Below are positions 1 through 7,580 of a stretch of 45,123 nt of DNA, one piece after another (the stretch's first letter is position 1; every line of letters begins with the position of its first letter). The position numbers and the translations under genes were made by a program. Below the pieces are notes generated by a model. The model ran no database searches, had not been told where the DNA came from, and saw only the letters and a list, made by a program, of their open reading frames with translations. This DNA comes from Candidatus Methanoperedentaceae archaeon HGW-Methanoperedenaceae-1 (GTDB taxonomy: Archaea > Halobacteriota > Methanosarcinia > Methanosarcinales > Methanoperedenaceae): contig PGYG01000001.1 in assembly GCA_002839545.1 (NCBI GenBank), forward strand, positions 1-45,123. Reading direction: 5' to 3'.

Positions 1-873
1 AATCATTGGTCCTGTCTGCTGGAGGAAGTTCTTGGGTGCGCCGCCGCCAACCTCAAGCGCGCCTCTTGTTATGTTTTCATTCATGCTGTGAAACACTATC
101 GCTGCACTTTCAAGAACATCCATTGTAGGACTCGGGTCAACAAAATCCGATGGAGCCATCTTATTTGCGCCTTTCCTGGAAGCTGCAATTATTGGAAGGA
201 AACCCGTGCCCATTCCTACGGATGAATCGGCATATGCAGGTACAAAAACAGGAACATTATGTTTGGATGCGGATGCGATAAACGACTTTTCCGGATGTTT
301 TGCAGTCTCAATAACGCCGTCCCCGAGGGTTTTATAGTAAAAGGCTGTTGAGAATTTTTCAGGGAAAATATTCCTCTCAACTGCTTTTTCAGTAAGTGCC
401 TGGATAATATTATCCTGCGCTACAAGCGTGCGTTCCATGTCGATATACACATCATATATCCGCACAACGTCATGTTCTGCCAGGACATTGTCGTCTGCCG
501 AAAAATCCCCCTGGTGCACCGGCAAACCGTATGCAAAATGAAGGTCATGATAAGTATTTGCGCCGGTTGTGACAATCCAGTCGATGAAACCCAGTTCAAT
601 CATCTTGATTATCACGCCGCCCATACCAACAGGGGTCATGGCACCTGACATCGTAAGGCATATTGTGGAACCTTCATCAATCATGGTCTTGAAAAGATGA
701 CATGCTTCTGCCAGTCTTTTGGCATTGTATCCCATGCAGTCAAACACGTTGTCCACAAGCCCGGTAATGGTCATGTTTTCATTAAGGGATAGTGGGGATA
801 TGGGTTTGCCCTGCCAGCAGGATAGTGGGGATATGGGTTTGCCCTGCCAGCAGTCATGTTTCATATGGTGCAT
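1..873 (-). CDS. Deoxyhypusine synthase-like protein, partial (3' end beyond window)
   Basis: About 291 codons are visible; the C-terminus lies before position 1. The translation carries DHS-superfamily segments such as DWIVTTGANTYHDLHFAYG, SSVGMGTGFLPIIAASRKGA and, at the window edge, GGGAPKNFLQQTGPM. The family transfers the aminobutyl group of spermidine to a lysine of aIF5A. The DWIVTTGAN...YHD and GGGxPKN signatures look like the DHS-like branch rather than the classical hypusine enzyme, so the substrate is uncertain (aIF5A or a polyamine). The ATG at 873-871 has GGAG nine bases upstream. The N-terminus contains an exact 11-residue duplication (see 788-853), which probably lengthens it without touching the Rossmann core. 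The active-site lysine region is off the window. Confidence 0.85.
   Translation of the reverse strand, partial: MHHMKHDCWQGKPISPLSCWQGKPISPLSLNENMTITGLVDNVFDCMGYNAKRLAEACHLFKTMIDEGSTICLTMSGAMTPVGMGGVIIKMIELGFIDWIVTTGANTYHDLHFAYGLPVHQGDFSADDNVLAEHDVVRIYDVYIDMERTLVAQDNIIQALTEKAVERNIFPEKFSTAFYYKTLGDGVIETAKHPEKSFIASASKHNVPVFVPAYADSSVGMGTGFLPIIAASRKGANKMAPSDFVDPSPTMDVLESAAIVFHSMNENITRGALEVGGGAPKNFLQQTGPMI
788..853. repeat. Perfect 33-bp tandem duplication inside a coding sequence
   Basis: Two identical 33-bp units lie head to tail at 788-820 and 821-853. Because 33 is a multiple of three the frame is kept, and the DHS-like protein has CWQGKPISPLS twice near residues 8-29. Zero divergence means a recent slippage or recombination event, or an assembly artefact. 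Confidence 0.97.
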
Positions 874-1015
874 TTTGATGTTCTCCGGAATATAAGGGTA
901 TAAGTTACCTTTACGAAATTAAATGTATGGTATTTTTATTTCAAATGCCCTGCATGATATTAAAAACTTGTAATATCCGGGCTGCCAGAAAGTTTTGTGT
1001 CCTGGAAATAAACAG

Positions 1016-1065
1016 CCACGGGGAATACTGGGGTCACAAATAATTTGTGTTCCATGTGCCCGTGG
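1016..1065. terminator. Nested inverted repeat downstream of cytochrome b
   Basis: Outer arms CCACGGG (1016-1022) and CCCGTGG (1059-1065) enclose a second perfect hairpin, CACAAA-TAA-TTTGTG (1035-1049). It lies 12 bp past the stop of the minus-strand cytochrome b gene, and the minus strand is T-rich just beyond it. A transcription terminator or 3'-end stabilising structure for the cytochrome operon is the likeliest role. Confidence 0.55.
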
Positions 1066-1077
1066 TTTTCCGGTCAA

Positions 1078-1782
1078 TCATTCATCAGATGCCGGGTTTT
1101 TCTCTTTATCCCGCAACTGCCTCATAACCTCTTCATACTCAAGCGGATGCTCATGTTTCATCTGTTCTTCCGAAAGGTTGCCTGTCAGCCATGCCTTTGA
1201 CATGGGGAAGACCTCCGGGCTGTAATGCACATTCCACCAGTGCACTATGAATATGAACAGGGTCGCAAGCAATGCTTCATCCGTATGGATAAGGGCTGCG
1301 AGATGGACATACGCATACGGTATGTATTTCATCGAAATGAAAGGGAACATGATAATAGGTCCTGTAACACCCAGCATTACCATTCCCCAGAAAGCGCCCC
1401 AGTAGTCGAATTTCTCTTTCCAGCTGTAACGGCTGTATTTCGGATGCTCTGCCCTCCCAAGGTAAAACATAATCGTCTGCCAGAAATCCCTGACATCCTT
1501 TGGTTTTGGCCAGACATCACTATTAAATATGGACTCTTTGGTGAGGAATACATGGAACACGATATGGTATATCCCGAGAAGAATCATCCCGAACCCTGCA
1601 TAATGGTGTATCAGTGTCCTCATCTCAAACCCGCCCATAAGGTTTATTAGTATAGGCGACCACCACGCATCCGGGAATTTGACGGGCATGCCTGAAACCA
1701 CTAAAAGCATGAAAGTCAGTATCATTACCCAGTGCTGTGCAAGCTGGTTGAACGTGAACCGCTTGAATTGTATTTCACCCAT
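1078..1782 (-). CDS. Membrane di-haem cytochrome b (formate dehydrogenase/hydrogenase gamma-type)
   Basis: A 234-residue protein with about four transmembrane helices (near 17-33, 58-80, 128-150, 166-186) and histidines placed as in the four-helix cytochrome b anchors of formate dehydrogenase, Ni,Fe-hydrogenase and thiosulfate reductase (H17, H59/H60, H73, H77, H160, H166, H181, H186). Such subunits carry two b haems and exchange electrons with a membrane carrier, which in Methanosarcinales would be methanophenazine or menaquinone. It starts one base after the stop of the upstream seven-haem cytochrome c gene, so the two should be co-translated and form one complex. No hydrogenase or formate dehydrogenase subunit is adjacent, so transfer between the membrane pool and the multihaem protein is the inferred role. 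Confidence 0.82.
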   Translation of the reverse strand: MGEIQFKRFTFNQLAQHWVMILTFMLLVVSGMPVKFPDAWWSPILINLMGGFEMRTLIHHYAGFGMILLGIYHIVFHVFLTKESIFNSDVWPKPKDVRDFWQTIMFYLGRAEHPKYSRYSWKEKFDYWGAFWGMVMLGVTGPIIMFPFISMKYIPYAYVHLAALIHTDEALLATLFIFIVHWWNVHYSPEVFPMSKAWLTGNLSEEQMKHEHPLEYEEVMRQLRDKEKNPASDE

Positions 1783-1783
1783 A

Positions 1784-2740
1784 TTACCATCTCCTGTGAA
1801 GTTTAAATCGTGAAAGTAAATCCAGCAAAACCATACCTGCGAAGAAACCTATAACTCCGGTTGTCAGGATTTTGAAAAACTCAGCAATCCAGTACGCAAG
1901 GTCAAAAGGACCTAAATAATATGCCTTCATCTGCGGGGACATGCCAGTCTTATCAAATACCAGTTTGCCGGTATGCAATGACTCTTTATCGTGAACAAGA
2001 CCTGATGCAATATTAGTACCTAATTCAACTCCAGGATGACATCCATCCTTTCCGCAGGTATCAGGGAGATTGGCAGGATACGTACTGGAGTCCGTGTCGG
2101 TATGGGCTTTTGTCTTGTGGTTCTCGTGGCAATCGGAACAGGTAGCCACGAGTACATACCCTTTTTCAAGCGCTTTCCAGTGGTATGATTCTTTATAGGT
2201 GTCGAACCGGTCTGTCTTGATACCGTAATACCATGCACTCATAATATCAGGGTTTGAGTGGCATTTTGCGCAGGTTTCAGGACTGTTATGGTGGTTTGAA
2301 GGTGAGTCCGGGTCATCTATTGGACGTATTTGATGCAGTCCGTGGCAGTCTGTGCATGTTGCTGCTTCTGGATGACCGCTTTTAATTGCATCCCAGTGGA
2401 TGCTCTGTTTATAATCCGATGTTTCACGTGGGTGGCATTTTGCGCATATCTGGGTTATATTTTCCCTTGTCGGGCGACCGATGAAATCACCGGACATCAC
2501 ATTGACGGAAACAATAGAAGCATTCGACTGGGAACTGCCGCCATGACAATCCGCACATGTGAAGCCTTTTTCATAATGGACATTATTCCTGAATTCTGTT
2601 ACTGTTTTCGTATGGCAGTGATAACAAGAAACGTCATCACTGGCTGAGACTACAATAACCAGTGAAAAAAACACAATGGCTGCCATCATAAAACATTTCA
2701 TTTTAGATATAGGGCGAAAGCTCCTACCAGTTAACGACAT
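1784..2740 (-). CDS. Seven-haem c-type cytochrome with C-terminal membrane anchor
   Basis: A 318-residue protein with an N-terminal signal/anchor (about 17-33), six CxxCH motifs (C39, C62, C99, C129, C157, C201) and a seventh haem site spaced as CX4CH (C229-C234-H235). A hydrophobic helix near 288-310 with a basic tail (KLHRRW) anchors the C-terminus. The haem domain should lie outside the cytoplasmic membrane. It is the first gene of a two-gene operon with cytochrome b. This arrangement resembles the cytochrome b plus multihaem c modules proposed in ANME archaea to oxidise methanophenazine and pass electrons outward. The family assignment is by motif only; an NrfH/NapC-like or octahaem-related protein is the alternative. 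Confidence 0.9.
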   Translation of the reverse strand: MSLTGRSFRPISKMKCFMMAAIVFFSLVIVVSASDDVSCYHCHTKTVTEFRNNVHYEKGFTCADCHGGSSQSNASIVSVNVMSGDFIGRPTRENITQICAKCHPRETSDYKQSIHWDAIKSGHPEAATCTDCHGLHQIRPIDDPDSPSNHHNSPETCAKCHSNPDIMSAWYYGIKTDRFDTYKESYHWKALEKGYVLVATCSDCHENHKTKAHTDTDSSTYPANLPDTCGKDGCHPGVELGTNIASGLVHDKESLHTGKLVFDKTGMSPQMKAYYLGPFDLAYWIAEFFKILTTGVIGFFAGMVLLDLLSRFKLHRRW

Positions 2741-3070
2741 TATTTTGTACTCCTGTGATATTTTTTAGATTTTTCAATATCCTATCCTGTTGTATTGTTC
2801 GACCCGTTTTCCCCGTTTTACTCGTTTTGCCGTTTTGAACTGTTTTTCCCTTGTTGTTTAATTATATTTTCCACTTGATGATTTAAATACCTTGTGATTT
2901 TTTTATTTTTGGAAATAAGACCGGGCAAGGCATTTGTAATATCTGCAAGTTCACAATGCTGCTCATTGGAATAATATTGTAATATGCGGGGATAAGACGA
3001 TAGTGGCTGAAAAGTCTGATAGGGATGAAGCGGATGATTGAGGCGCTGGTAAGTGTGCAACGAATTTATG
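2741..3070. other. Intergenic region, 330 bp
   Basis: This stretch separates the cytochrome operon from the ferritin-like gene, both on the minus strand. It is AT-rich and should hold the promoter of the cytochrome operon near 2741-2830, where a C/T-rich run containing repeated 'cgttttgcc/cgttttacc' words is visible. An 80-codon minus frame (3060-2818) starts with TTG, has no Shine-Dalgarno site and no recognisable family, so it is not called as a gene. Confidence 0.5.
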
Positions 3071-3484
3071 TTATTTTAATCTCTCAAGCCTTTCCCTGAA
3101 CTCTTTCCTGTGCCTCTTTTCCTCATCAAGAATATGCCTGAGAACTCCAACCACTTCCTTATCAGCATCCCCGATTACTTCGATATGGCGCTTATACCTC
3201 TCAACTGCACCGGATTCAAGCGATGCCTGTCTCGCAAGCATGCCTTTTAAATCATCGCCACCGAAATCAAGCTCATGGTGCTCCATGCTCGGCTTCCCGC
3301 CCCGTTTCACAATCAGGTCTGCAAGCCAGTTCATGTGCCTCATCTCATCAATACCGATAGCCTCCGTAACCCTGCTCGGGTCACACTCCTTCATGATAAA
3401 AGCGTTTCTCACATAAACCAGCGCAGCCTCTATTTCAAATACAAAATCCTCATTTAGCAGTTTGATAATTTCTTTAACGTCCAT
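3071..3484 (-). CDS. Ferritin-like di-iron protein
   Basis: A 137-residue all-helical protein with four-helix-bundle di-iron ligands: a glutamate in helix 1 (E17 or E19), E47xxH50 (DEMRHMNW), E90 (LESGAVERY) and E122xxH125 (DEEKRHRKEF). This is the ferritin/bacterioferritin/rubrerythrin-like superfamily. There is no C-terminal rubredoxin domain. Likely roles are iron storage or peroxide/oxygen protection, useful in a haem-rich anaerobe. It is monocistronic; the ATG at 3484 is preceded by GGGAGGC seven to ten bases upstream. Confidence 0.8.
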   Translation of the reverse strand: MDVKEIIKLLNEDFVFEIEAALVYVRNAFIMKECDPSRVTEAIGIDEMRHMNWLADLIVKRGGKPSMEHHELDFGGDDLKGMLARQASLESGAVERYKRHIEVIGDADKEVVGVLRHILDEEKRHRKEFRERLERLK

Positions 3485-3559
3485 TTAGTATGCCTCCCAT
3501 CAAGTATTGGAATAATTAATACATAATCTTAATCGTATTTTAACAGTTACGTCACCATA

Positions 3560-3570
3560 CTTTTTATACA
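3560..3570 (+). promoter_or_regulatory. TATA-like element for the DedA-like gene
   Basis: The T-rich element 'ctttttataca' lies about 26 bp before the GTG start at 3591, and there is no Shine-Dalgarno sequence between them. The spacing suggests transcription starts at or next to the start codon, giving a leaderless mRNA. Confidence 0.45.
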
Positions 3571-3590
3571 TCCTTGTTTAACATCAGTCC

Positions 3591-4049
3591 GTGCTTGAAA
3601 CAATCGAATCCTTACTGTTAAACTACGGCTACCCTGGACTCTTCACCGCCAGCTTCCTCGCATCAACGATATTACCTTTCGGCAGCGAGGGAATTCTTGT
3701 CTACCTTATAAGCATGAAATTCAATTTCATGACAGTTGTACTTGTAGCCACAACAGGAAACTTCCTCGGCGCATGCACCAGCTATTACATCGGCTTGAAG
3801 GGGCGGGGATATGCCGAAATAATGCTAAGGATAGGACCTGGTGAGATTGAAAAAGCCGAAAAATACTTCTCAAAATACGGCTCATACGTCCTGTTATTCA
3901 CCTGGCTTCCATTAATCGGGGATGTATTCACGGTAGCCAGCGGAATCCTGCGCCTGCGGTTTGATATTTTCTCCATCCTCGTTTTCACGGGTAAATTCCT
4001 GCGCTATCTTGCTGTTGCATACTTTGCAGGGGTTTTAATACCGGGATAA
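3591..4049 (+). CDS. DedA/YqaA-family membrane protein
   Basis: A 152-residue integral membrane protein with four to five hydrophobic segments. It has the SNARE-associated/DedA signature: a G-rich early segment (YGYPGLFTASFLASTILPFGSE), a re-entrant region and the RxGP...F.KYG...L..WLPLIGD..T block (residues 81-112). The short length and lack of an extended N-terminus fit the YqaA subgroup. DedA proteins are linked to polyprenyl-phosphate or phospholipid flipping and membrane homeostasis; the substrate here is unknown. The start is GTG at 3591 in a probably leaderless context. Confidence 0.8.
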   Translation: MLETIESLLLNYGYPGLFTASFLASTILPFGSEGILVYLISMKFNFMTVVLVATTGNFLGACTSYYIGLKGRGYAEIMLRIGPGEIEKAEKYFSKYGSYVLLFTWLPLIGDVFTVASGILRLRFDIFSILVFTGKFLRYLAVAYFAGVLIPG

Positions 4050-4057
4050 TAACTTTT

Positions 4058-4756
4058 TCATGATTTCATAACCACATATAGTAGCAGTACTGTAAGGAAT
4101 ATTACATTAACTATCATCGTAAGAAGTAACGCAAACAACAGCGGCGATTTCAAACTAAACACGTCTCTCCATGATGTTCTTTTTAATGACTGCCAGCTAT
4201 CAGCACTTCCAGCTTTTTCATCACCGTCCAGTTTAAGTACATGATTCATGGTAGTCTGGATTGCTATTTCAGTCTGGCTGTCGAATGCCCCTCTCGTTTC
4301 AAGGTACAATACCGCCGACTCCCTCTCAGGAATCCTGTTATTCAAACTCCTGAGCATTTTTATAACCCTTTCCGGCGTGTCATAAGACACCATCCCATTC
4401 AGGTTATCTATAACAACAACACCCTTTCCGGATTTATCCAGCAATTCGTCAAGATACCTCATAAGGCAGTTGTAATCAGTAGGAGATTTACAATACGCAA
4501 CATTTTCCTTTTCCTGTTTCAACCCCATCATACAGCTAATCATATCAATAAACAATATTGACTGGAAAGTAAGACCATACGCACCCATTTTATTTTCAAC
4601 AAATCCAGGTGTCTGCTGGTAGCAAACCCAGACAACAGCATCTAATTTTAACTTATTTACAGACTCATAAACCGCCCTGTAAAGCTGTTCTTCTGAATTA
4701 CGTGACGGCGAAACCGATACCAGTGTACTGTCTTTTGAGAGTACATTTTTAAACAT
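4058..4756 (-). CDS. Degenerate RecA/KaiC-like protein with C-terminal membrane anchor
   Basis: A 232-residue protein. A Walker-B-like strand (GVVVIDN, residues 112-118) and overall strand pattern resemble archaeal KaiC-like RecA folds, but there is no GxxGxGK[ST] Walker A motif in the N-terminal third, so ATP hydrolysis is unlikely. A strong transmembrane helix (about 206-229) ends two residues before the C-terminus (KS), making it tail-anchored. It follows the catalytically complete KaiC-like gene by 19 bp on the same strand. I infer a membrane scaffold for that ATPase, perhaps in signalling. No specific function can be named. Confidence 0.6.
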   Translation of the reverse strand: MFKNVLSKDSTLVSVSPSRNSEEQLYRAVYESVNKLKLDAVVWVCYQQTPGFVENKMGAYGLTFQSILFIDMISCMMGLKQEKENVAYCKSPTDYNCLMRYLDELLDKSGKGVVVIDNLNGMVSYDTPERVIKMLRSLNNRIPERESAVLYLETRGAFDSQTEIAIQTTMNHVLKLDGDEKAGSADSWQSLKRTSWRDVFSLKSPLLFALLLTMIVNVIFLTVLLLYVVMKS

Positions 4757-4775
4757 TTACCTCCAGCTATACGAC

Positions 4776-5501
4776 TTAACCACTGAGCAGTACATCATAC
4801 CTGCTGTACACTTCAATACCGTTATCCGTGAAATCAAATTGCCTTATTTCCCTCATATGTTTTATCCATCTCATCTTTGCAATCTGGATTACGTGTGTTA
4901 TTTCACTCAAATCCTGTGACTGTACCCTGCGAAGCACCAGAAGCCCGTCTGTCGCATACTCAACTATGGCGTTCTTTGTGATGCCTGATGCTGCCTCAGC
5001 CTCTGCTGTTATAAATGCAGTTGAATTATTATCTTTTATCATGCTGAACAGACCGAGAAGACGGCTTCTGCTTTCAATCTCATTTTTGCAAAGCATGATA
5101 AAATCCGTTATCGGGTCAATAATAACAACTTCCTTTTTTATCTCGTTTACAATACGAGGCAATTCATCGGTATAGTTTGAGACAAGGTGGAATTCTTCTC
5201 CCCTTAACACAAACTGGACCGGCTTCAGGCACATAAGGGCAAGTTGTTTATTTTCGATATACGGTTCGATGTCCCATCCGTAACGCTTAGATTGTAATAC
5301 CAGTTCCCGCTCGGAGTGGCTCCCCGATATATAAAGGCAGTTGTTGCCATCGGTCAATGATTTATAAAGGAACTGTAGCGACATAAGGGTTTTACCGCTG
5401 CCCGGCGGACCGACCAGACCCACCACATTACCCCTGTTAATTCCTCCATAAAGCATCTCATCGAGACCGGAAATACCTGTACTGAGTTTACTTTCGTCCA
5501 T
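4776..5501 (-). CDS. KaiC-like RecA-superfamily ATPase
   Basis: A single KaiC domain of 241 residues. It has the entry motif STGISGLDEMLYGGI, a perfect Walker A (GPPGSGKT, residues 31-38), the SHSERE segment (61-66) where KaiC proteins carry catalytic glutamates, and Walker B (VVIIDP, 125-130). No second KaiC domain or HTH is present. Such single-domain proteins are abundant in Euryarchaeota; many act in signalling or as assembly ATPases, with FlaH/ArlH the best understood. The downstream tail-anchored partner suggests membrane recruitment. Function is unassigned, and no flagellar genes are nearby. Confidence 0.85.
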   Translation of the reverse strand: MDESKLSTGISGLDEMLYGGINRGNVVGLVGPPGSGKTLMSLQFLYKSLTDGNNCLYISGSHSERELVLQSKRYGWDIEPYIENKQLALMCLKPVQFVLRGEEFHLVSNYTDELPRIVNEIKKEVVIIDPITDFIMLCKNEIESRSRLLGLFSMIKDNNSTAFITAEAEAASGITKNAIVEYATDGLLVLRRVQSQDLSEITHVIQIAKMRWIKHMREIRQFDFTDNGIEVYSRYDVLLSG

Positions 5502-5597
5502 AACACACCCACAATACTATTTTAATTAATTCAATATAACAGTATGCTCCGAATTATAAAATATTTTGCATTAAATCCTGGAATGTGCGGTGACGGA

Positions 5598-6773
5598 TTA
5601 AAAAAGTGTCCTGAAAGCAACCCCGAACAACCTGATAAGCTGCTTCTTCTGGCTTCCGCCCAGGAGTTTCCTGAAAAGGACAGACGGATGGTCCATATCC
5701 CCGTATTCCGTAATTACGTCCCTTATTTCAGGCTGGTTAAGATAAGCTATAAACTCGTTAAGGTTCTCGTCATTTAATTTCCCAAGTGATTTGTGAATCA
5801 TCATCCCGACAGAAAGTTCCCTGCCGACAGCACTGCGCCACCGTTTTTCGTACTCATCAACAGTTGCTTCGCCACGTACTGCTTTTGCCGCAACCTCACC
5901 TGCTATTTTGGCACATATTGCTCCCATGTATATGCCGCCGCCTGACGTTGGCTTGACCTGTCCTGCCGCATCACCCACAAGCATCACGTTATCCTTTACG
6001 GTCTTATCAGGACAACCAAGCGGGATGCCGCCAACCACATGCTCGGTACGCGAACCCTGGTACCTTGATGCAACAACAGGATGCAGAAGCAGTTTCTCAA
6101 GATAATAACTCGCAGGCTTATCACCAGGATTCTTGGCAAGACCGATTCGCGCCATGCCGTTAAAAGGAACAGCCCAAGCGAAAAAACCGGGTGCAACATC
6201 ATTTCCCGTAAATATCTCGACATATTCAGGGTCGTTGGGGGCATATGGCGCTTCAAACTGCATACCGCCCAGGAACTTGTCGCATTTCGAAAGACCGGCT
6301 GACCGGCAAACTGCGCTCTGCAACCCGTCCGCCCCGATAACCATACCTGCCTGAATCTCTTTTCGCTCACCGTTTGAGATGACAGATACCCTGTTTTTCA
6401 CAACACTTGTGAAACGGGTTTTCATAAGAATGTCCACCCCGCAGTCAAGGGCTTTTTCTACAAGAGCCCTGTCGAAAATTTTCCTGTCAATAACATACGC
6501 CATGACCTCTTTTCCGTTAACGGCAAGTTCAGTCCCATCCGGCGCATACACATAGGCACCTTTCATCTTATTCAGTACGAAACTTCCTTCCCCTATTTCG
6601 CACTCATTGAGGGCTGGCGTACTGATAAGCCCTGTACACTGCACAGGCGAGCCGATACTTGCATGCTCCTCTATTAACAGCGTACGTGCGCCGTTTTTAG
6701 CTGCATATTTTGAAGCCATTGCCCCTGCCGGTCCTGCACCAACTACAACAACATCGTATTTCACGTACTCCAA
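5598..6773 (-). CDS. Geranylgeranyl reductase family (digeranylgeranylglycerophospholipid reductase)
   Basis: A 391-residue flavoprotein with an N-terminal dinucleotide-binding motif (VVVGAGPAGAMAS), a GADG segment (VIGADGLQSAV) and the FAD-binding block GDAAGQVKPTSGGGIYMGA typical of archaeal geranylgeranyl reductases. The enzyme saturates the double bonds of archaeol lipid chains at the membrane surface. Length and motif order are normal. It is transcribed alone, divergently from the DUF2240 gene; 60 bp separate the two starts. A close paralogue acting on menaquinone or another polyprenyl substrate cannot be excluded. Confidence 0.88.
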   Translation of the reverse strand: MEYVKYDVVVVGAGPAGAMASKYAAKNGARTLLIEEHASIGSPVQCTGLISTPALNECEIGEGSFVLNKMKGAYVYAPDGTELAVNGKEVMAYVIDRKIFDRALVEKALDCGVDILMKTRFTSVVKNRVSVISNGERKEIQAGMVIGADGLQSAVCRSAGLSKCDKFLGGMQFEAPYAPNDPEYVEIFTGNDVAPGFFAWAVPFNGMARIGLAKNPGDKPASYYLEKLLLHPVVASRYQGSRTEHVVGGIPLGCPDKTVKDNVMLVGDAAGQVKPTSGGGIYMGAICAKIAGEVAAKAVRGEATVDEYEKRWRSAVGRELSVGMMIHKSLGKLNDENLNEFIAYLNQPEIRDVITEYGDMDHPSVLFRKLLGGSQKKQLIRLFGVAFRTLF

Positions 6774-6833
6774 TTATCCCGACGGATAATTAATACTTGG
6801 CAGGAAGGATTTATGAATAACTGATAACATAAC

Positions 6834-7316
6834 ATGCAAGCAATGTCTGACCTATTATACACGGTTTCAATGCCATTCAGAAGGAAGGGAAAGGATGTAC
6901 TTAAAGAAAGCGAGTTCATCCTTGCGTTATCCATTGACCTTAAATGGTTCCCGCCTGATTTGGCAAAAACCGTACTGGCACAAGCCGAAAAAGAAGGGCT
7001 CATAAAAAAAGAAGGAGATAATGTCTCGCCTGCTTTTGATGTATCTTCTGTCAAGATACCTTCAGGTTTTAAGCCTGACCCTGGTATTTTCGAGGAAAAG
7101 AGCCTGTTTGACAGGGCTATTGAAAAAATCATGCTCGGAACCGGCATGGAAAAAAGGAACGTAATAGCACTTATAAACAAAAAAAATGAAGAGCTGTCCA
7201 AAATGGTTGAGATAGAGGTCAGTGCCATCCTCGTTGCAATTGAGCAACAAGTGGAGGCTGATGACCTCATTGACGAGGAATATTCAGCTTTAATTAATCC
7301 TTCGTCTTCTCAGTGA
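6834..7316 (+). CDS. DUF2240 family protein
   Basis: A 160-residue soluble protein matching, from memory, the archaeal DUF2240 family (COG3612): an N-terminal helical part with FRRKGKDVLKESEFILALS and a LAKTVLAQAEKEGLIK winged-helix-like stretch, and a C-terminal helical part with ALINKKNEEL. A DNA- or RNA-binding role is plausible but unproven. The 3' end overlaps the end of the convergent rpo11 gene by 23 bp, so the two transcripts run into each other. The family tends to lie near RNA polymerase and exosome genes, as here. Confidence 0.7.
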   Translation: MQAMSDLLYTVSMPFRRKGKDVLKESEFILALSIDLKWFPPDLAKTVLAQAEKEGLIKKEGDNVSPAFDVSSVKIPSGFKPDPGIFEEKSLFDRAIEKIMLGTGMEKRNVIALINKKNEELSKMVEIEVSAILVAIEQQVEADDLIDEEYSALINPSSSQ

Positions 7317-7572
7317 AGAGCTTGACGAACGCATCACATTCCTTAATTATATCCTTGGACGCCTTCTTAATCACATCAATAGGCTCTGCACCATCCGTTC
7401 TCACGAAAAGTATCGGGTCGCTTATTGTCGGATGTTTAATATCGTATGTTGCTATTTCAACATGCTTATTTTTTAACAGGGCAGTCTTTAAGAAGTTCAT
7501 GAGAGTATGGGACTCTCCGACAATCTTTATATTTATTTCGTTTTCGGTCTTATTAACGATTGTAAGTTGCAT
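7294..7572 (-). CDS. rpo11: DNA-directed RNA polymerase subunit Rpo11 (RpoL)
   Basis: A 92-residue protein with the RPB11/AC19 fold signature: GESHTLMNFLKTALLKNKHVEIATYDIKHP followed by a long C-terminal helix. It dimerises with Rpo3, also encoded in this window at 16920-17705, to nucleate polymerase assembly. It begins eight bases after the csl4 stop on the same strand, so it is the last gene of the csl4 operon. Length is normal. Confidence 0.93.
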   Translation of the reverse strand: MQLTIVNKTENEINIKIVGESHTLMNFLKTALLKNKHVEIATYDIKHPTISDPILFVRTDGAEPIDVIKKASKDIIKECDAFVKLFTEKTKD

Positions 7573-7580
7573 GATATCAC

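Noticed and set aside
2818-3060. 80-codon minus frame in the intergenic region before the cytochrome operon
   Set aside because: TTG start, no Shine-Dalgarno site, composition unlike the neighbours and no recognisable family.
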